From a bacterium (GTDB lineage Bacteria > Auribacterota > Auribacteria > Auribacterales > Auribacteraceae), in the NCBI GenBank assembly GCA_018435605.1, contig JAHDNF010000003.1:62001-126000 (forward strand): 64,000 bases of DNA, in the 5' to 3' direction. Shown in pieces: positions 45,338 through 55,779 of the stretch (position 1 is its first letter; the number at the start of each line of letters is the position of its first letter). A program made the position numbers and the translations under genes. The notes below the pieces were generated by a model, which did no database searches, was not told the origin of the DNA, and saw only the letters and a program-made list of their open reading frames with translations.

Positions 45338-46942
45338 CTATCGCGATACAGCGAACGCCATTATGCCTGAAAAAGCGGCGAGAATGCCTATTATTTTCCA
45401 TTCGGTATTTTTTACATACACTATTATGGAAATTAGAGTTGAAAAATATAATATGAGCCATAATGCGGAAAGTTGCTGAATATAAAAATGTATATCGAAT
45501 CGTTCATAGCCCGATTGAACGCTGATGAAAATCAGCTTTGCGAGTATGAAATTGCTGTAGTTGAGAAGTGTTGACAAGTCGTGCGAAATAAAACCTAGTA
45601 ATGCGGAAAACATCCCTATGTCGAGCATTATTTGAACAACAAAAATAAGTATGCTTCCCAATATGAATCCGATCGGCAAAAAAATGCCTAACCGAAATGC
45701 CATCATTGGCGCTACAGGTATCCATACGCTTAGTGTGAGCAGTGGATACGAGACTATTTTATACAGAGATATCTTTTTTATAGGTTCACGAAGAACGGGG
45801 TATATGCACAGTAATCCGAAAAGGGCGAGGAAAGAGTAGTGGAAACCTTGATCGAATATTAGCCTGGGCATAACCAACAGTTGTAAAAAGCCGGCTAACA
45901 TGCATGCATGAAACGGGTTGCGTTCACGTTTGAAAAAGTCGGCTGAGAAATAAAATATTATCATCAAAACCGCTCTAAGTATAGGCACCTTGAATCCTGC
46001 CAGAAATAGATATATAAGCAGTATGGGGATTATTATGGCGCAGGCTGTCGATCTTCGTATTCCGAATAATTGAAGTAAAGTCATCCAGAAAAACGATAGA
46101 CATGCGACGTGTAATCCTGAAACCACAATAATATGTATTATTCCAAGTTGCGCGAACCTGTCGAGTATATATCTTTCGATTTGAGGAGAAATGCCGAAAA
46201 GCATTGCTTTGATCAACTCGGCTTCGCCGGTTTCTTGTATTCCTGATTCCAAATTAGACAGGCAGGAATCCCTTAATTCGCTTAGCAATAAAAAAAATAT
46301 ATGTCTGTTTATTACTGAGACATCGGATGCGGATTTGTTTTTTGCAATTATTACTACATTGCGGGTTAGCAGGTAGTCACGGTATGTATGCCATCTGTTC
46401 AGGCGGAATGCCGGCGGGTATGATACAGGCGCGGAAAATCTAATAGTATCGCCTATTTTTGGAACCTGATTTGTGCAAATGATATCGACCAGCAATTTTG
46501 TATATATCCCCGTAACCGGAATAATCGGGCGTGCCTTGCAGTAAAATTTGACACGGCTGTATGATTTATTTTTCAGCGGATCAGTAAGAGCTTGTACAGT
46601 GGGAAACCCCAAAACACGGCCTTCGAATGTAACCGGTTCGCCGGATTCCATAAACGGAGCTAACGCGCGTGCCTGCTGGTTAATCTGTGTGGTGTTAGCC
46701 GTCATTAAGCCTATGCCTGCGATAAAAGAACTGAAAAATACTGCTGTGAATTTGAGTGTTGGTCTACTAGATCGCAACGCAAAAAGGTATCCGAGCGCGG
46801 AAATAGAAAAACAGTATATAGGTGCGATATTCGGCAGAAATGATCCCCAAAGCAATCCTACAGTGAAAAATCCGATTATCCACGGCAATAATGGGAATCT
46901 TTCATACATGGAATTGTTAGATTTGCAGGTTTGTTCGGTCAA
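45338..46942 (-). CDS. comEC: ComEC/Rec2-type DNA uptake channel protein, core only
   Basis: The 534-residue protein has two or three early membrane helices, an OB-like domain (GEPVTFEGRVLGFPTV), then the competence domain: LIKAMLFGISPQIERYILDRFAQLGIIHIIVVSGLHVACLS (residues about 240-280), FKVPILRAVLMIIFYF and further helices to the C-terminus. ComEC carries single-stranded DNA across the inner membrane in natural transformation. The C-terminal metallo-beta-lactamase domain of the 750-residue form is missing: the protein ends soon after the last helix. Core-only versions are known and may pair with a separate nuclease. Its start is about 50 bases from the rnpB 3' end. Confidence 0.88.
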   Translation of the reverse strand: MTEQTCKSNNSMYERFPLLPWIIGFFTVGLLWGSFLPNIAPIYCFSISALGYLFALRSSRPTLKFTAVFFSSFIAGIGLMTANTTQINQQARALAPFMESGEPVTFEGRVLGFPTVQALTDPLKNKSYSRVKFYCKARPIIPVTGIYTKLLVDIICTNQVPKIGDTIRFSAPVSYPPAFRLNRWHTYRDYLLTRNVVIIAKNKSASDVSVINRHIFFLLLSELRDSCLSNLESGIQETGEAELIKAMLFGISPQIERYILDRFAQLGIIHIIVVSGLHVACLSFFWMTLLQLFGIRRSTACAIIIPILLIYLFLAGFKVPILRAVLMIIFYFSADFFKRERNPFHACMLAGFLQLLVMPRLIFDQGFHYSFLALFGLLCIYPVLREPIKKISLYKIVSYPLLTLSVWIPVAPMMAFRLGIFLPIGFILGSILIFVVQIMLDIGMFSALLGFISHDLSTLLNYSNFILAKLIFISVQSGYERFDIHFYIQQLSALWLILYFSTLISIIVYVKNTEWKIIGILAAFSGIMAFAVSR

Positions 46943-46990
46943 ACCATCGACTCATTAATCTGAAAACAGGTTAGTTAGTGTATTATAAAT

Positions 46991-47330
46991 GTGGGAGGCC
47001 TGTAAGCCGAATTCTGTCGAGGACGGCTATTCATCTGGGATGCGGATTACTCCGCAACTCTTGCGGCCTAACCCGAGACAGGACGGGCAACCCTATTGTC
47101 TCCTATTTGGCCTTGCTCCGAATGGGGTTTACCATGCCAACCCGGTCGCCCGGTTTGCGGTGAGCTCTTACCTCGCCATTTCACCCTTACCGGTTAACAA
47201 GTAACCGGCGGTATATTTTCTGTGGCACTTTCCGTCGGATTACTCCGCCTGGACGTTATCCAGCATTCTGCCCTATGGAGTTCGGACTTTCCTCTTTACC
47301 ATACGGTAAAGTAGCCATCCAGCCTCCCAC
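46991..47330 (-). ncRNA. rnpB: RNase P RNA, bacterial type A
   Basis: On the minus strand the RNA begins GTGGGAGGCTGGATGGC and ends with its complement GGCCTCCCAC, closing helix P1. Conserved blocks are present: GAGGAAAGTCCGAAC near the 5' end, GGTAAGAGCTCACCGC in the middle, and ACAGAATTCGGCTTACA at the 3' end. About 340 bases is normal for the type. It is the catalytic subunit that removes tRNA 5' leaders. Two short open frames overlapping it are shadows. Confidence 0.97.
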
Positions 47331-47385
47331 GGTACTATTGTATATATAACAAAACAATCATTCTTAACGCATTACTCGAAAGGTA

Positions 47386-50034
47386 TTATTTTATAAGTTC
47401 AATAAACCGGCTTTCAGATAACAATGCGTTAAATTCGGGTGTATCGGCCGCCATTTTTTTATACTCTCCGCCGCCAGTATATATTGCTCTTGCCAGAAAA
47501 TCAAGCGCGGTGTCGTTATTTCCTTGCCATGCGGCAATTTGTGCTTTAGCAAACAGGTAATGCGGATCCGGCTCAAATATAGGATTGGTTACTCGGGCAA
47601 GATTGTCAATAGCTTCTTCGTAGTCTTGTTTTGCAAGATATGTAATAGCCATTGACAAATAAATTCGTTCTGACAAAGGTTCGAGAATCATTGCTTTATT
47701 GAGCACGTCAATAGAATTGTCATACATTTTTAAACGCCGGTAAAGATCGCCGGCCAGAAACCACGCTTCGACAAAATGCGGCCGTATCTTTACCGCTTTG
47801 CGGCACATGCGCATGGCGTCGTCATAGTTGCCGCGGTGGTAATATGCTTCGGCTAAGGTGAACCAGTATAGATAGTTGTTTTGGTCGAACTGTATCGCTT
47901 CTCGAATTTTTTTGGATGCTTGATCGTAAATTTTAAACTTCATATAGCATTTTGCAAGATAATATGCAACCATAGTGTCGGTAGGCTTCATCGTCAGCGC
48001 TTTCTGGCAAGCGTAAAGGGCTTTATCATACATGTCTAATTCCTGACGACATATCGCTAGGTATATATACGCTTTATATGTATTAGGATGGTCGGTAACG
48101 ATATCCTGCAGAAACATTTCTGCTTCTTCAAAAAAACCCATGACCATCAATGTGAATGCTGTCTGTAGATTATCTTCATAATTTCCGGTGCGTTTCGGCA
48201 GAGGCGTTTTGTTTTGATGAGCAGTCCATAGTGACTGGTATAAAGCTAGATCTTTGTTGTCAGGCTGTATGGAAACAGCTTTGGCAATGTATTCTCCGGC
48301 CTTATCGTGATCGCCGTCTTTTATACTGATAATACCTAGGGCAAGGTATGCCCATGCCGAAGGAGGATCCATGGTTATTCGACGCAACAAATCGTCCTTC
48401 ATCATTTGAAGATGCAATTTGCTTGCTGTTGCTAATTTCCATATATCTTCAGGGTCGTAATACAGGAACAGACGGTCTTTATCATAGTTATGTATTTCAT
48501 AATGCGAACGTATATATACCATGTCATTGTCGTCGAAATAAGCCAGCCTCCAATCCGGTGAATGAGCTACTTTCTCATGAAATTGATCGCGTGTTTTCAT
48601 GATATATTGTTTGCCTGGCGTATAGCGTAACAACATTGTGTTTATATTGTATTTATCGATAATCCATTCCCAGCCGATTTCTGCGCGACGTATTTTAAGG
48701 TCGTCAAGTAGAGGCATACCGCCGGCAATATACATTGTTCTGTAATCGACAAAGTTTTTATATTCCGGATACGTCTGATACAGCAGAAACCCGCTGTAGA
48801 AAAACGGAGTATAAATATTCGGCTTAACATCGTTGGCTTTAATGTATTCGACAGCGTTACGCGGATAAAAATCGGAACGCGCGTCATAGTTGAGAAAATT
48901 CTCAAACCCTGCGGCATGTATATATTTTACGGTGAAAAAAATCACGCAGGCAATACAAAGCGTTCCGTATACGGCGGTGCTTGCCAATCGTATGGCCTTT
49001 TTGCTGAAACGTAATTCGTACAATATAATATTGATCATAACGCCGATGTATTTTAGACTCAAAGCGAGAGTCAGCAAAAATGGAAAAATAGTGAAGCGTT
49101 TGAGGTAGTAGCAGATGGGGAACAAAAGTACCAGTAAAATGCCGTCAGTGAGGTCGGATTTGCGTGCCGGCACAAAAAACATACTTAAAAACGCAAATGC
49201 AGGTATGACCAGTAGAGGAATATTGAGCATAAATACCCGTTCAAAAGAAATCCAGTCCATAATGCAATACAGCATAGTTACGCTTGGTGATTGTATGCTG
49301 TGAAAATATATTTCTTTTCCGTACGGATTAAAAAGGCTTGCTATAACTGAAAGAATTGTTACGAAAACCAACCCAATAATTTGTTTCCATCGAAAAGTTC
49401 TGCCAAACCATCGTGAATATTGTTGGCGCATATATTTTTTTAATATCTCTGCCGCGCAAAAAATTATCAGGGTTATCAGGCCGATAAAAAATGAAACATG
49501 TATGTTGACCCATAATAGTATCAGCAACGGAATACACCAAAGATAACGTTTTTTGCGCGTAGCCTGATATTGTCGAAGAATATAAAGTTCAATAAGATAA
49601 ATAATTATGCCTATAGTCTGGGCGCGAAGGAGCCATTTTTCTCTAAACAGATAAAATGTTGCGGCCAGTATTACAGCGGTTATAGCCGGATTCCATCTTC
49701 GGGTATAGCTTAAACGGACAAATAAAAAAGCCGCCCATGTTATCAGTAACCCGTTGATAATAATCAGGCCGGAGATTCCGATCATGGAATAGAGCCAGTA
49801 AAGTATTACCTGATACAGCCAGTTTTCATCAACCCATTTTTGACCTGATGAAGCGAACGAGAAAATGTCTTCATGCTGTATGGTTTTTGATGCTAAGATT
49901 TCTCTGCCGATCGAAAGGTCTGTCCAAACTCCGTGCTCTGTCAGAGGGCGTATTGTCAACCCAAGTATAAATAGTAAACTTATGGTACATGCGATGACGG
50001 TAAGTATTCCGTATAATTTCTCTTTTTTCAGCAC
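47386..50034 (-). CDS. polytopic membrane protein with large C-terminal TPR domain
   Basis: The 882-residue protein has about ten membrane segments in residues 1-375, a soluble loop domain (residues about 385-500, including YTPFFYSGFLLYQTYPEY), and about nine TPR units to the end. The first loop has TEHGVWTDLSIGREIL and, slightly later, the tryptophan-rich WVDENWLYQVILYWL. This resembles GT-C-like proteins of the kind that act on lipid-linked sugars, but no family signature is decisive. The start is GTG at 50034, preceded at 4 bases by a strong AGGAGGTG; an earlier GTG at 50049 would overlap that site. It shares overall architecture with the gene at 9803-11743. Confidence 0.72.
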   Translation of the reverse strand: MLKKEKLYGILTVIACTISLLFILGLTIRPLTEHGVWTDLSIGREILASKTIQHEDIFSFASSGQKWVDENWLYQVILYWLYSMIGISGLIIINGLLITWAAFLFVRLSYTRRWNPAITAVILAATFYLFREKWLLRAQTIGIIIYLIELYILRQYQATRKKRYLWCIPLLILLWVNIHVSFFIGLITLIIFCAAEILKKYMRQQYSRWFGRTFRWKQIIGLVFVTILSVIASLFNPYGKEIYFHSIQSPSVTMLYCIMDWISFERVFMLNIPLLVIPAFAFLSMFFVPARKSDLTDGILLVLLFPICYYLKRFTIFPFLLTLALSLKYIGVMINIILYELRFSKKAIRLASTAVYGTLCIACVIFFTVKYIHAAGFENFLNYDARSDFYPRNAVEYIKANDVKPNIYTPFFYSGFLLYQTYPEYKNFVDYRTMYIAGGMPLLDDLKIRRAEIGWEWIIDKYNINTMLLRYTPGKQYIMKTRDQFHEKVAHSPDWRLAYFDDNDMVYIRSHYEIHNYDKDRLFLYYDPEDIWKLATASKLHLQMMKDDLLRRITMDPPSAWAYLALGIISIKDGDHDKAGEYIAKAVSIQPDNKDLALYQSLWTAHQNKTPLPKRTGNYEDNLQTAFTLMVMGFFEEAEMFLQDIVTDHPNTYKAYIYLAICRQELDMYDKALYACQKALTMKPTDTMVAYYLAKCYMKFKIYDQASKKIREAIQFDQNNYLYWFTLAEAYYHRGNYDDAMRMCRKAVKIRPHFVEAWFLAGDLYRRLKMYDNSIDVLNKAMILEPLSERIYLSMAITYLAKQDYEEAIDNLARVTNPIFEPDPHYLFAKAQIAAWQGNNDTALDFLARAIYTGGGEYKKMAADTPEFNALLSESRFIELIK

Positions 50035-50134
50035 GATACACCTCCTCACTATACCGGTACAAATGAAATAACAGCGATATATAAAATTTTATGAATTGTT
50101 TGTGCTACAATACGCCGGTCTGTTCGAGAAACAA

Positions 50135-50845
50135 TTAACCGTGATCAGGTATATAATACAAAATGCGCACGCAATTATCACAACAAATAAGGGTATGCCC
50201 TTTATGAACTTCATTCACATCGTTGGGAGTCAGCTTCATATAACATCCTTGGCATATATTGCCGTGAATAGGTACGACTGCTGGTTGTTTATGCTGGATA
50301 GTACGGTCGTAAACGTTCATTACCTTAGGAGAGACATTTTCTTTCAGGATATTCCGCTTTGCTAGCAGTTCTTTGATTTCGTTGTCGACGGCGACTATGC
50401 GGTCTTTAATCTTTTGTTCTTCGTTGCTAAGTGTTTGTTCGCTTCGTTTAAGATTTTCTTCGGCCTGTTTGACAGAAGACTGTTTTTCTTCAGCTTTCAT
50501 CATGTAATCAAGAATGGTATCTTCAAGTTTGGTGTTTTTCTTTTCAAGAGTTTCTATTTCTTTAACCAACGCCCTGTATTGCTCATTACTTTTTATTTGG
50601 CAAAGTTGGTTTTTGTACTTTATTGTTGTTTGCTTATTTGCGTCTACATCTACTTCGATATTTTTTTGATGAACCCGAGTATCCTGCAAATTTTTCTGTG
50701 CATCGGCTAGATCTTTCTTTTTCGCCTCTATGTCTTTAAAAAGGGATTCCAGTGTTTGTGGCAAAGATACCTGTAATTCTTTGAGTTGAATAATTTTGAG
50801 GTCGATGTCCTGTATTTCCAGTAGTCGTAAGATGTCTTTTATCAT
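50135..50845 (-). CDS. COG1579 coiled-coil zinc-ribbon protein
   Basis: The 236-residue protein has a long antiparallel coiled coil (residues 5-175) and a C-terminal zinc ribbon: CQGC near residue 196 and CDNC near 224. Homologues are widespread and often sit near rpoD or Nif3-like genes; roles in nucleic-acid binding or secretion have been suggested but none is established. The start lies 33 bases downstream of tRNA-Val on the same strand, so it may share a transcript with the tRNA. Confidence 0.88.
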   Translation of the reverse strand: MIKDILRLLEIQDIDLKIIQLKELQVSLPQTLESLFKDIEAKKKDLADAQKNLQDTRVHQKNIEVDVDANKQTTIKYKNQLCQIKSNEQYRALVKEIETLEKKNTKLEDTILDYMMKAEEKQSSVKQAEENLKRSEQTLSNEEQKIKDRIVAVDNEIKELLAKRNILKENVSPKVMNVYDRTIQHKQPAVVPIHGNICQGCYMKLTPNDVNEVHKGHTLICCDNCVRILYYIPDHG

Positions 50846-50877
50846 GAACCTGTCTTTTCTCTGATAGATTTACCGAA

Positions 50878-50952
50878 TGGTGGGCGATACTGGACTTGAA
50901 CCAGTGACTTCTACCGTGTGAAGGTAGCACTCTCCCGCTGAGTTAATCGCCC
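50878..50952 (-). tRNA. tRNA-Val (CAC anticodon)
   Basis: On the minus strand a complete 75-base cloverleaf is present: acceptor GGGCGAT paired with ATCGCCC, anticodon stem CTACC/GGTAG with loop TTCACAC (anticodon CAC, reading GUG), and T-loop GGTTCAAGTCC. The 3' CCA is encoded. It lies between rpoD and the COG1579 gene. Confidence 0.96.
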
Positions 50953-51082
50953 ATTGCAATTAAGTTATACTTATTATTGCTTATAAGGCAAAGGCAGGAT
51001 AATGTCAAACATTTTTGTTGCCTAGATATACTTTTATCGCAAGCAGATATTCATGCATTCAGTGTTTTGCAAAGATTGATTT

Positions 51083-52723
51083 TTATGAATGCAGAGCGTC
51101 CAGAAAGCCTTTAAGTTTTCGACTGCGTATCGGATGGCGCATCTTGCGCAGTGCCTTGGCTTCGATTTGCCTGACACGTTCCCTTGTTACATTGAACACT
51201 CTGCCCACTTCTTCGAGGGTTCTGGGTGATCCGTCTCCGATGCCGAACCGCAGTGTAAGCACTTTCTGTTCTCGCGGAGTAAGGGTTTTGAGAACGTCTT
51301 CCATCTGTTCGCGCAACAATGTGTATCCGGTTGCTTCGTCAGGCGATTCTATCCCTTTGTCTTCGATGAAATCTCCGAAATGGCTGTCTTCACCGTCGCC
51401 GACCGGAGTTTGAAGTGATATAGGATGTTGCGCGATTTTAAGAATCGCACGAATTTTTTCAACCGGCATGTTCATTTCTTCAGCCAGTTCTTCAGGAATA
51501 GGTTCTTTGCCTTTTTCCTGAACCAGTTTTTTAGATGTGCGAACCAATTTGTTTATAGTTTCGATCATGTGAACAGGAATGCGTATTGTCCGCGCTTGAT
51601 CGGCTATAGATCGGGTAATAGCCTGCCGGATCCACCACGTGGCGTAAGTGCTGAATTTGTATCCGCGGCGGTACTCGAATTTTTCTACTGCCTTCATCAA
51701 ACCCATGTTGCCTTCCTGAATCAGATCAAGAAAGGAAAGCCCTCGGTTGGTGTATTTTTTTGCGATACTGATAACAAGGCGTAAATTTGCTTCGACCATC
51801 TCTTTTTTAGCGTCATGAGACCTTTTAATCCATTTTCGCAGATTTTTTACCGTGCGTAAGAATTCATCATAAGGCATTTGTGCACAGATTTCTATTCTGC
51901 GTAGCCGTCGTTTTTCATTTTTGATTTTCTTTGCCGTGAAGTTATCTTTTCGTTTTTCGAGTTTCCTTATGTTTTCAATAGTCTCAAGAATTTTCGAATA
52001 AACTTCTTCGACTTTTTCAGAAAAAGACTCTATGGCTGATTGCTTGAAATAGAACTTTTTTATGGCGCGTTGCAGTTCTTCATGTATTTCGGCTATGTCC
52101 ATTCGGATTTTGGTCTTATCCTCAGCGGTAGTGTTCGGTTTATGCATAGCCTGATATTTGTCGATAGCGATTTTATATTGATCGTCAAGGTGAGCGATAT
52201 ATTTCGGCAAGGTTTTCAAATACGATTCGCGCGATTTAGCTTTTTTATCGAGCACGATTCTGTCAAAACGTTCTTTAGAGCTCAATAGGCGTTTTGCAAG
52301 GATAATTGCCTCACGGTATGAATACCCGAATTTGTATATATGTTTTTTGATCTGCTGTTCGGATTGTTCGATTCGTTTTGATATTTCAACTTCTTGTTCG
52401 CGTGTCAAAAGAGGAACCTGCCCCATTTGTTTGAGGTACATTCTGACAGGATCGTCAAGAACTTCAAGACGTGCGGCTTTTGCCTGTGTTTCGGTTGTTT
52501 CTTCCTCGATTTCAGCGCTGATGCGCAGGCGACCTCGAGTATCGGAGTCGATTATTTCTATATCCATACTTCGAAGCAATATCAAAATCGAGTCGATTTC
52601 ATCGCCGGACACAACGTCTTCCGGTAGCGTTTCATTTATATCTTCGTATGTCAGAAACCCTTTTTCGTTGCTCAATTGAATCAATTGCTTGATCCGTCGA
52701 TTGCGTTCTTCTTTGTCGGTCAT
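51083..52723 (-). CDS. rpoD: RNA polymerase primary sigma factor (sigma-70)
   Basis: The 546-residue protein contains region 1.1-like N-terminus, region 1.2 ([29 protein letters not shown]), a non-conserved acidic/basic insert of moderate size, region 2 ([44 protein letters not shown]), region 3 and region 4 ([30 protein letters not shown]). It recognises the TTGACA/TATAAT promoters seen in the window. GGGAG upstream of the ATG is 14 bases away, farther than usual. It follows dnaG by 83 bases. Confidence 0.97.
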   Translation of the reverse strand: MTDKEERNRRIKQLIQLSNEKGFLTYEDINETLPEDVVSGDEIDSILILLRSMDIEIIDSDTRGRLRISAEIEEETTETQAKAARLEVLDDPVRMYLKQMGQVPLLTREQEVEISKRIEQSEQQIKKHIYKFGYSYREAIILAKRLLSSKERFDRIVLDKKAKSRESYLKTLPKYIAHLDDQYKIAIDKYQAMHKPNTTAEDKTKIRMDIAEIHEELQRAIKKFYFKQSAIESFSEKVEEVYSKILETIENIRKLEKRKDNFTAKKIKNEKRRLRRIEICAQMPYDEFLRTVKNLRKWIKRSHDAKKEMVEANLRLVISIAKKYTNRGLSFLDLIQEGNMGLMKAVEKFEYRRGYKFSTYATWWIRQAITRSIADQARTIRIPVHMIETINKLVRTSKKLVQEKGKEPIPEELAEEMNMPVEKIRAILKIAQHPISLQTPVGDGEDSHFGDFIEDKGIESPDEATGYTLLREQMEDVLKTLTPREQKVLTLRFGIGDGSPRTLEEVGRVFNVTRERVRQIEAKALRKMRHPIRSRKLKGFLDALHS

Positions 52724-52806
52724 AGTAATATATTCACTCCCGCTTGTTAATGTGAAACCGGTACTGTTAACCGGTAAAACGTTTCCAAAAGCAAAAATAC
52801 TCGAAG

Positions 52807-54606
52807 TTAAAACACCCCGAGTTTTATTTTTTCCTGTTTCAGGTCATGCAGGTTTTTAAAAAGTGAAGATATATCCTCACCTTTAGCATTTTTTAAAGAT
52901 TCCATACACGAACTGATTTTTTTCTCTATATATTCTTTTTTAGTACGTTTGAAAGCGTCTTCAAAAACTATTTCAGGGTTTTGGTCTTCAATATCCTGCG
53001 ACATAATTTCTGTAAGCAAGGCTCTAACTGTCTCGTCGTCTCTAAAGTGTTCTAACAAGCTGTCAGCAAGTGTATTATAAGACATTTGACCGCCTGAAAT
53101 TATTGTTTCCCAAAGACGGGCGACTATTGTACTAAAAAAATAATCTTTTTGCAACAAATTTTTTGCCTTATCAAGTATTAGGCTTTCATAGAGTATTACT
53201 ACTCTCATCAGTTCTTTTTCCCATGGCGGTATATTTTCTTTTTCCCGAATTCCCCTCTGCTGAGTAATTTCTTGACGATTAGTACGTTCTCTTGTTATGC
53301 GTGCTTCTTTGTTTCGTTTTTTTGCCAGATCGTCTCTCAATACCTCCTGAGAAAACCCCAGTTTCTCTTCAATTCTCTTTAACCAGCTTTCCGCAAGCAA
53401 GTTATTGGAGACTTTAGAGATAAGGCTCATCATTGACTGCGCTATTTTGGTTCGGGCAAATTCGTCATCAAGTCCATACTGATCTATCAATAATTTGAGA
53501 CGGAAATCGAGTAAAGGTTCACCTTGTTGTAGTATATTTGAAAATTTTTCCGCGCCGTATTTTTTTATATAGCTGTCAGGGTCATCACCTGCAGGAAGTG
53601 TAACAACCTTAGCGTTGATACTTTGCTCCAGTATAGGATCCAGTTTTCTGATTACTGCGTTGATACCTGCTTGGTCTGAGTCGAATGCCAGAAACATTTG
53701 ATCGGCATAACGTTTCAGTATAGCTAATTGTTCTTCCGTTAGCGCTGTACCGCACGGAGCTACTGCGTTGGTGAGTCCTGATTGATGTAATTGAATAACG
53801 TCGAAATAACCTTCGACAATCAGTACTGATTTTTCATCGCGTATGCTCTGTTTGGCGTCGGAAAATCCGTAGAGCACTTTACTTTTCTGGTAAAGTTTTG
53901 TTTCCGGAGAGTTTATATATTTCGGTTCAGAGTTGTCTAGCACCCTTGCTCCGAATGCAACTATGCGACTTTGTTCGTCTCGTATGGGGAATATAAGTCG
54001 GTTGAAAAACCTGTCTTTAATCGTTCCGGTTCGTTCATCTTTCTTTATCAGCCCGCAGGCAAGCAATTCCTGTACGGAGTAGCCTTTTTTTTGGAGATAT
54101 TGACGTAAAAGTCCTGAAACGGAAGGTATGAATCCAAGTTTCCAAGTTTCGATTGTTTTCGTGCCGATACCGCGTTTGTGCAGATAATCCCGAGCATGCT
54201 GTGCGCGCTGGTCGTTGCGCAGAAAATCGTGAAAAAACGAAGCCGCGGTTGACAGGCAATCGTAAAGACGGTCTTTTTGTGATTTTTTTATTGCCGGCTC
54301 GTTATTGCTTTTGCCTGTAAGGGTATAACCGCAACGGTCAGCCAGACGTTGAATAGCTTCCGGAAATGTAATTTGATCCCATTCCATAATAAAACTAAAG
54401 ATATCTCCGCCGCGGTGGCAACCGAAACAATGATAAATCTGTTTAGCCGGATTGACTACGAAAGAAGGTGTTTTTTCTTTATGAAACGGGCAGTTTGCTT
54501 TGTAATTGACACCGGCTTTTTTTAGAGGTATGTATGATTCGATCAATTCGACGATATCTATTTTAGATCGAATGTTATCTCTATCCTGATCATTGGCAAA
54601 ATTCAT
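52807..54606 (-). CDS. dnaG: DNA primase
   Basis: The 599-residue protein makes RNA primers at the replication fork. The N-terminal CHC2 zinc-binding domain shows Cys39-x2-His42 ([12 protein letters not shown]) and later HCFGC. The catalytic TOPRIM domain carries [30 protein letters not shown] and FDSDQAG. The C-terminal helical region that binds the DnaB helicase is present but poorly conserved. The ATG lies one base after the Nif3-like stop codon, so translation is coupled, and rpoD follows. This is the core of the macromolecular-synthesis operon. Confidence 0.96.
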   Translation of the reverse strand: MNFANDQDRDNIRSKIDIVELIESYIPLKKAGVNYKANCPFHKEKTPSFVVNPAKQIYHCFGCHRGGDIFSFIMEWDQITFPEAIQRLADRCGYTLTGKSNNEPAIKKSQKDRLYDCLSTAASFFHDFLRNDQRAQHARDYLHKRGIGTKTIETWKLGFIPSVSGLLRQYLQKKGYSVQELLACGLIKKDERTGTIKDRFFNRLIFPIRDEQSRIVAFGARVLDNSEPKYINSPETKLYQKSKVLYGFSDAKQSIRDEKSVLIVEGYFDVIQLHQSGLTNAVAPCGTALTEEQLAILKRYADQMFLAFDSDQAGINAVIRKLDPILEQSINAKVVTLPAGDDPDSYIKKYGAEKFSNILQQGEPLLDFRLKLLIDQYGLDDEFARTKIAQSMMSLISKVSNNLLAESWLKRIEEKLGFSQEVLRDDLAKKRNKEARITRERTNRQEITQQRGIREKENIPPWEKELMRVVILYESLILDKAKNLLQKDYFFSTIVARLWETIISGGQMSYNTLADSLLEHFRDDETVRALLTEIMSQDIEDQNPEIVFEDAFKRTKKEYIEKKISSCMESLKNAKGEDISSLFKNLHDLKQEKIKLGVF

Positions 54607-54607
54607 A

Positions 54608-55564
54608 CTACCGTTCTACTCGATAAAAACCTGAACAGGGAATAATTTCCAGTTTTTCGTTTTCGGTTATTTTATCAATCAGCAGGTTCAAGCCAAGGTT
54701 ATCGCTTGAAATATGCCCTGCGATAATGGCGTTGATATTGTATTTTTCAGCTTCGCAGATATGATCTTTGGTCATGTGCATGGCAACAATGGTTCCGACT
54801 CCGCTGACGGCCAGTTTTTCGTAATTTTTCTTGGAACCTTCAGTGCCGCCGGTCATGTCCACAAATATTTTACCTACCCTGTGATTTTCCGAGCCGCAGA
54901 TAACTTTTGGGGGAGTATTGTTTTCCGACGCTATTTTGTATTCCGGAATTTCTTCGAGAATCTTGATTACATCGCGGACTACCCGAGGTGATTTTTCTTC
55001 CAGATGTGTCTGTAGAAAATCTACAACGCAGTTATCGGCAGGCGTGTGTAAGTTCAGCATAGGTATATCCAGCAGTCGTGCGCAATCGACGGCGCGGTGA
55101 TGGTTCAACGGCATAATACCTTTTTCCACTTCTTTGACACGTTCCTCGATGAGCGCTTCGGCAATATTTATCGGCACTCCGAATTTATAAAGAATATCCG
55201 CCTGCATATACATGACATTATAGAAGCCGGTTAATGAACGGCCTTCAGGATGATGCGCAATTACAAGGTCGAGGTTTCCGCCGCGTTTTTCTCTAAGCCG
55301 GTCGGCAAGCACCAGTTCGCCGACTTCGATATCGATTCCCAGCATAAGAGATTTTACTTCTTTTTCCGGATCGCCGTATAGAATTCCGGAATCGGCGTAC
55401 GGATTGGAAAGGCGGCTTTTATCGAACGATTCTTTTGCAGATTCACTCATGGCATCATAGGTTTCCCGCAATCGTTTCAATTCGTCTTCCACACCGTCTT
55501 TGCCGCGCGGGTCTTTCTGTTTGCCGAATTCGATGGCGATATCGAAAATGTCTTTGATGCGCAT
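54608..55564 (-). CDS. Nif3-like metal-binding protein
   Basis: The 318-residue protein resembles NIF3/COG0327 family proteins: LVIAHHPEGRSLTG gives the metal-binding histidine pair, NLHTPADN a second ligand region, and IIAGHISSDNLGLN the C-terminal ligand His. The N-terminal 100 residues, with a helical segment rich in Lys and Glu, are unlike E. coli YbgI, so similarity is to the PVC version rather than the classic one. Function is unsettled; metal-dependent hydrolysis or chaperoning has been suggested. A strong AGGAGG lies 8 bases before the ATG. It heads the dnaG-rpoD transcript. Confidence 0.78.
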   Translation of the reverse strand: MRIKDIFDIAIEFGKQKDPRGKDGVEDELKRLRETYDAMSESAKESFDKSRLSNPYADSGILYGDPEKEVKSLMLGIDIEVGELVLADRLREKRGGNLDLVIAHHPEGRSLTGFYNVMYMQADILYKFGVPINIAEALIEERVKEVEKGIMPLNHHRAVDCARLLDIPMLNLHTPADNCVVDFLQTHLEEKSPRVVRDVIKILEEIPEYKIASENNTPPKVICGSENHRVGKIFVDMTGGTEGSKKNYEKLAVSGVGTIVAMHMTKDHICEAEKYNINAIIAGHISSDNLGLNLLIDKITENEKLEIIPCSGFYRVER

Positions 55565-55779
55565 GGTAAAACCTCCTTTTCAGGGGATAGATTTAAAAAT
55601 GATTTTATTATATAAAATGTCTTATTTTGATTCAATCCGCTTGATCTGTCAATATCTTCTTGTTAGAAGGCATATTATTTTTTAATACGATAGGCATGGA
55701 CATTTTATTTGAAGACTCAAAATCCTTATATTCGGAGAAAAAAGGTGTTTTTCGCAATAGAAATTGATATAAAGATGAT

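Noticed and set aside
46978-47204. Two plus-strand open frames of 61 and 71 codons
   Set aside because: They lie within the RNase P RNA gene and have no ribosome-binding site.
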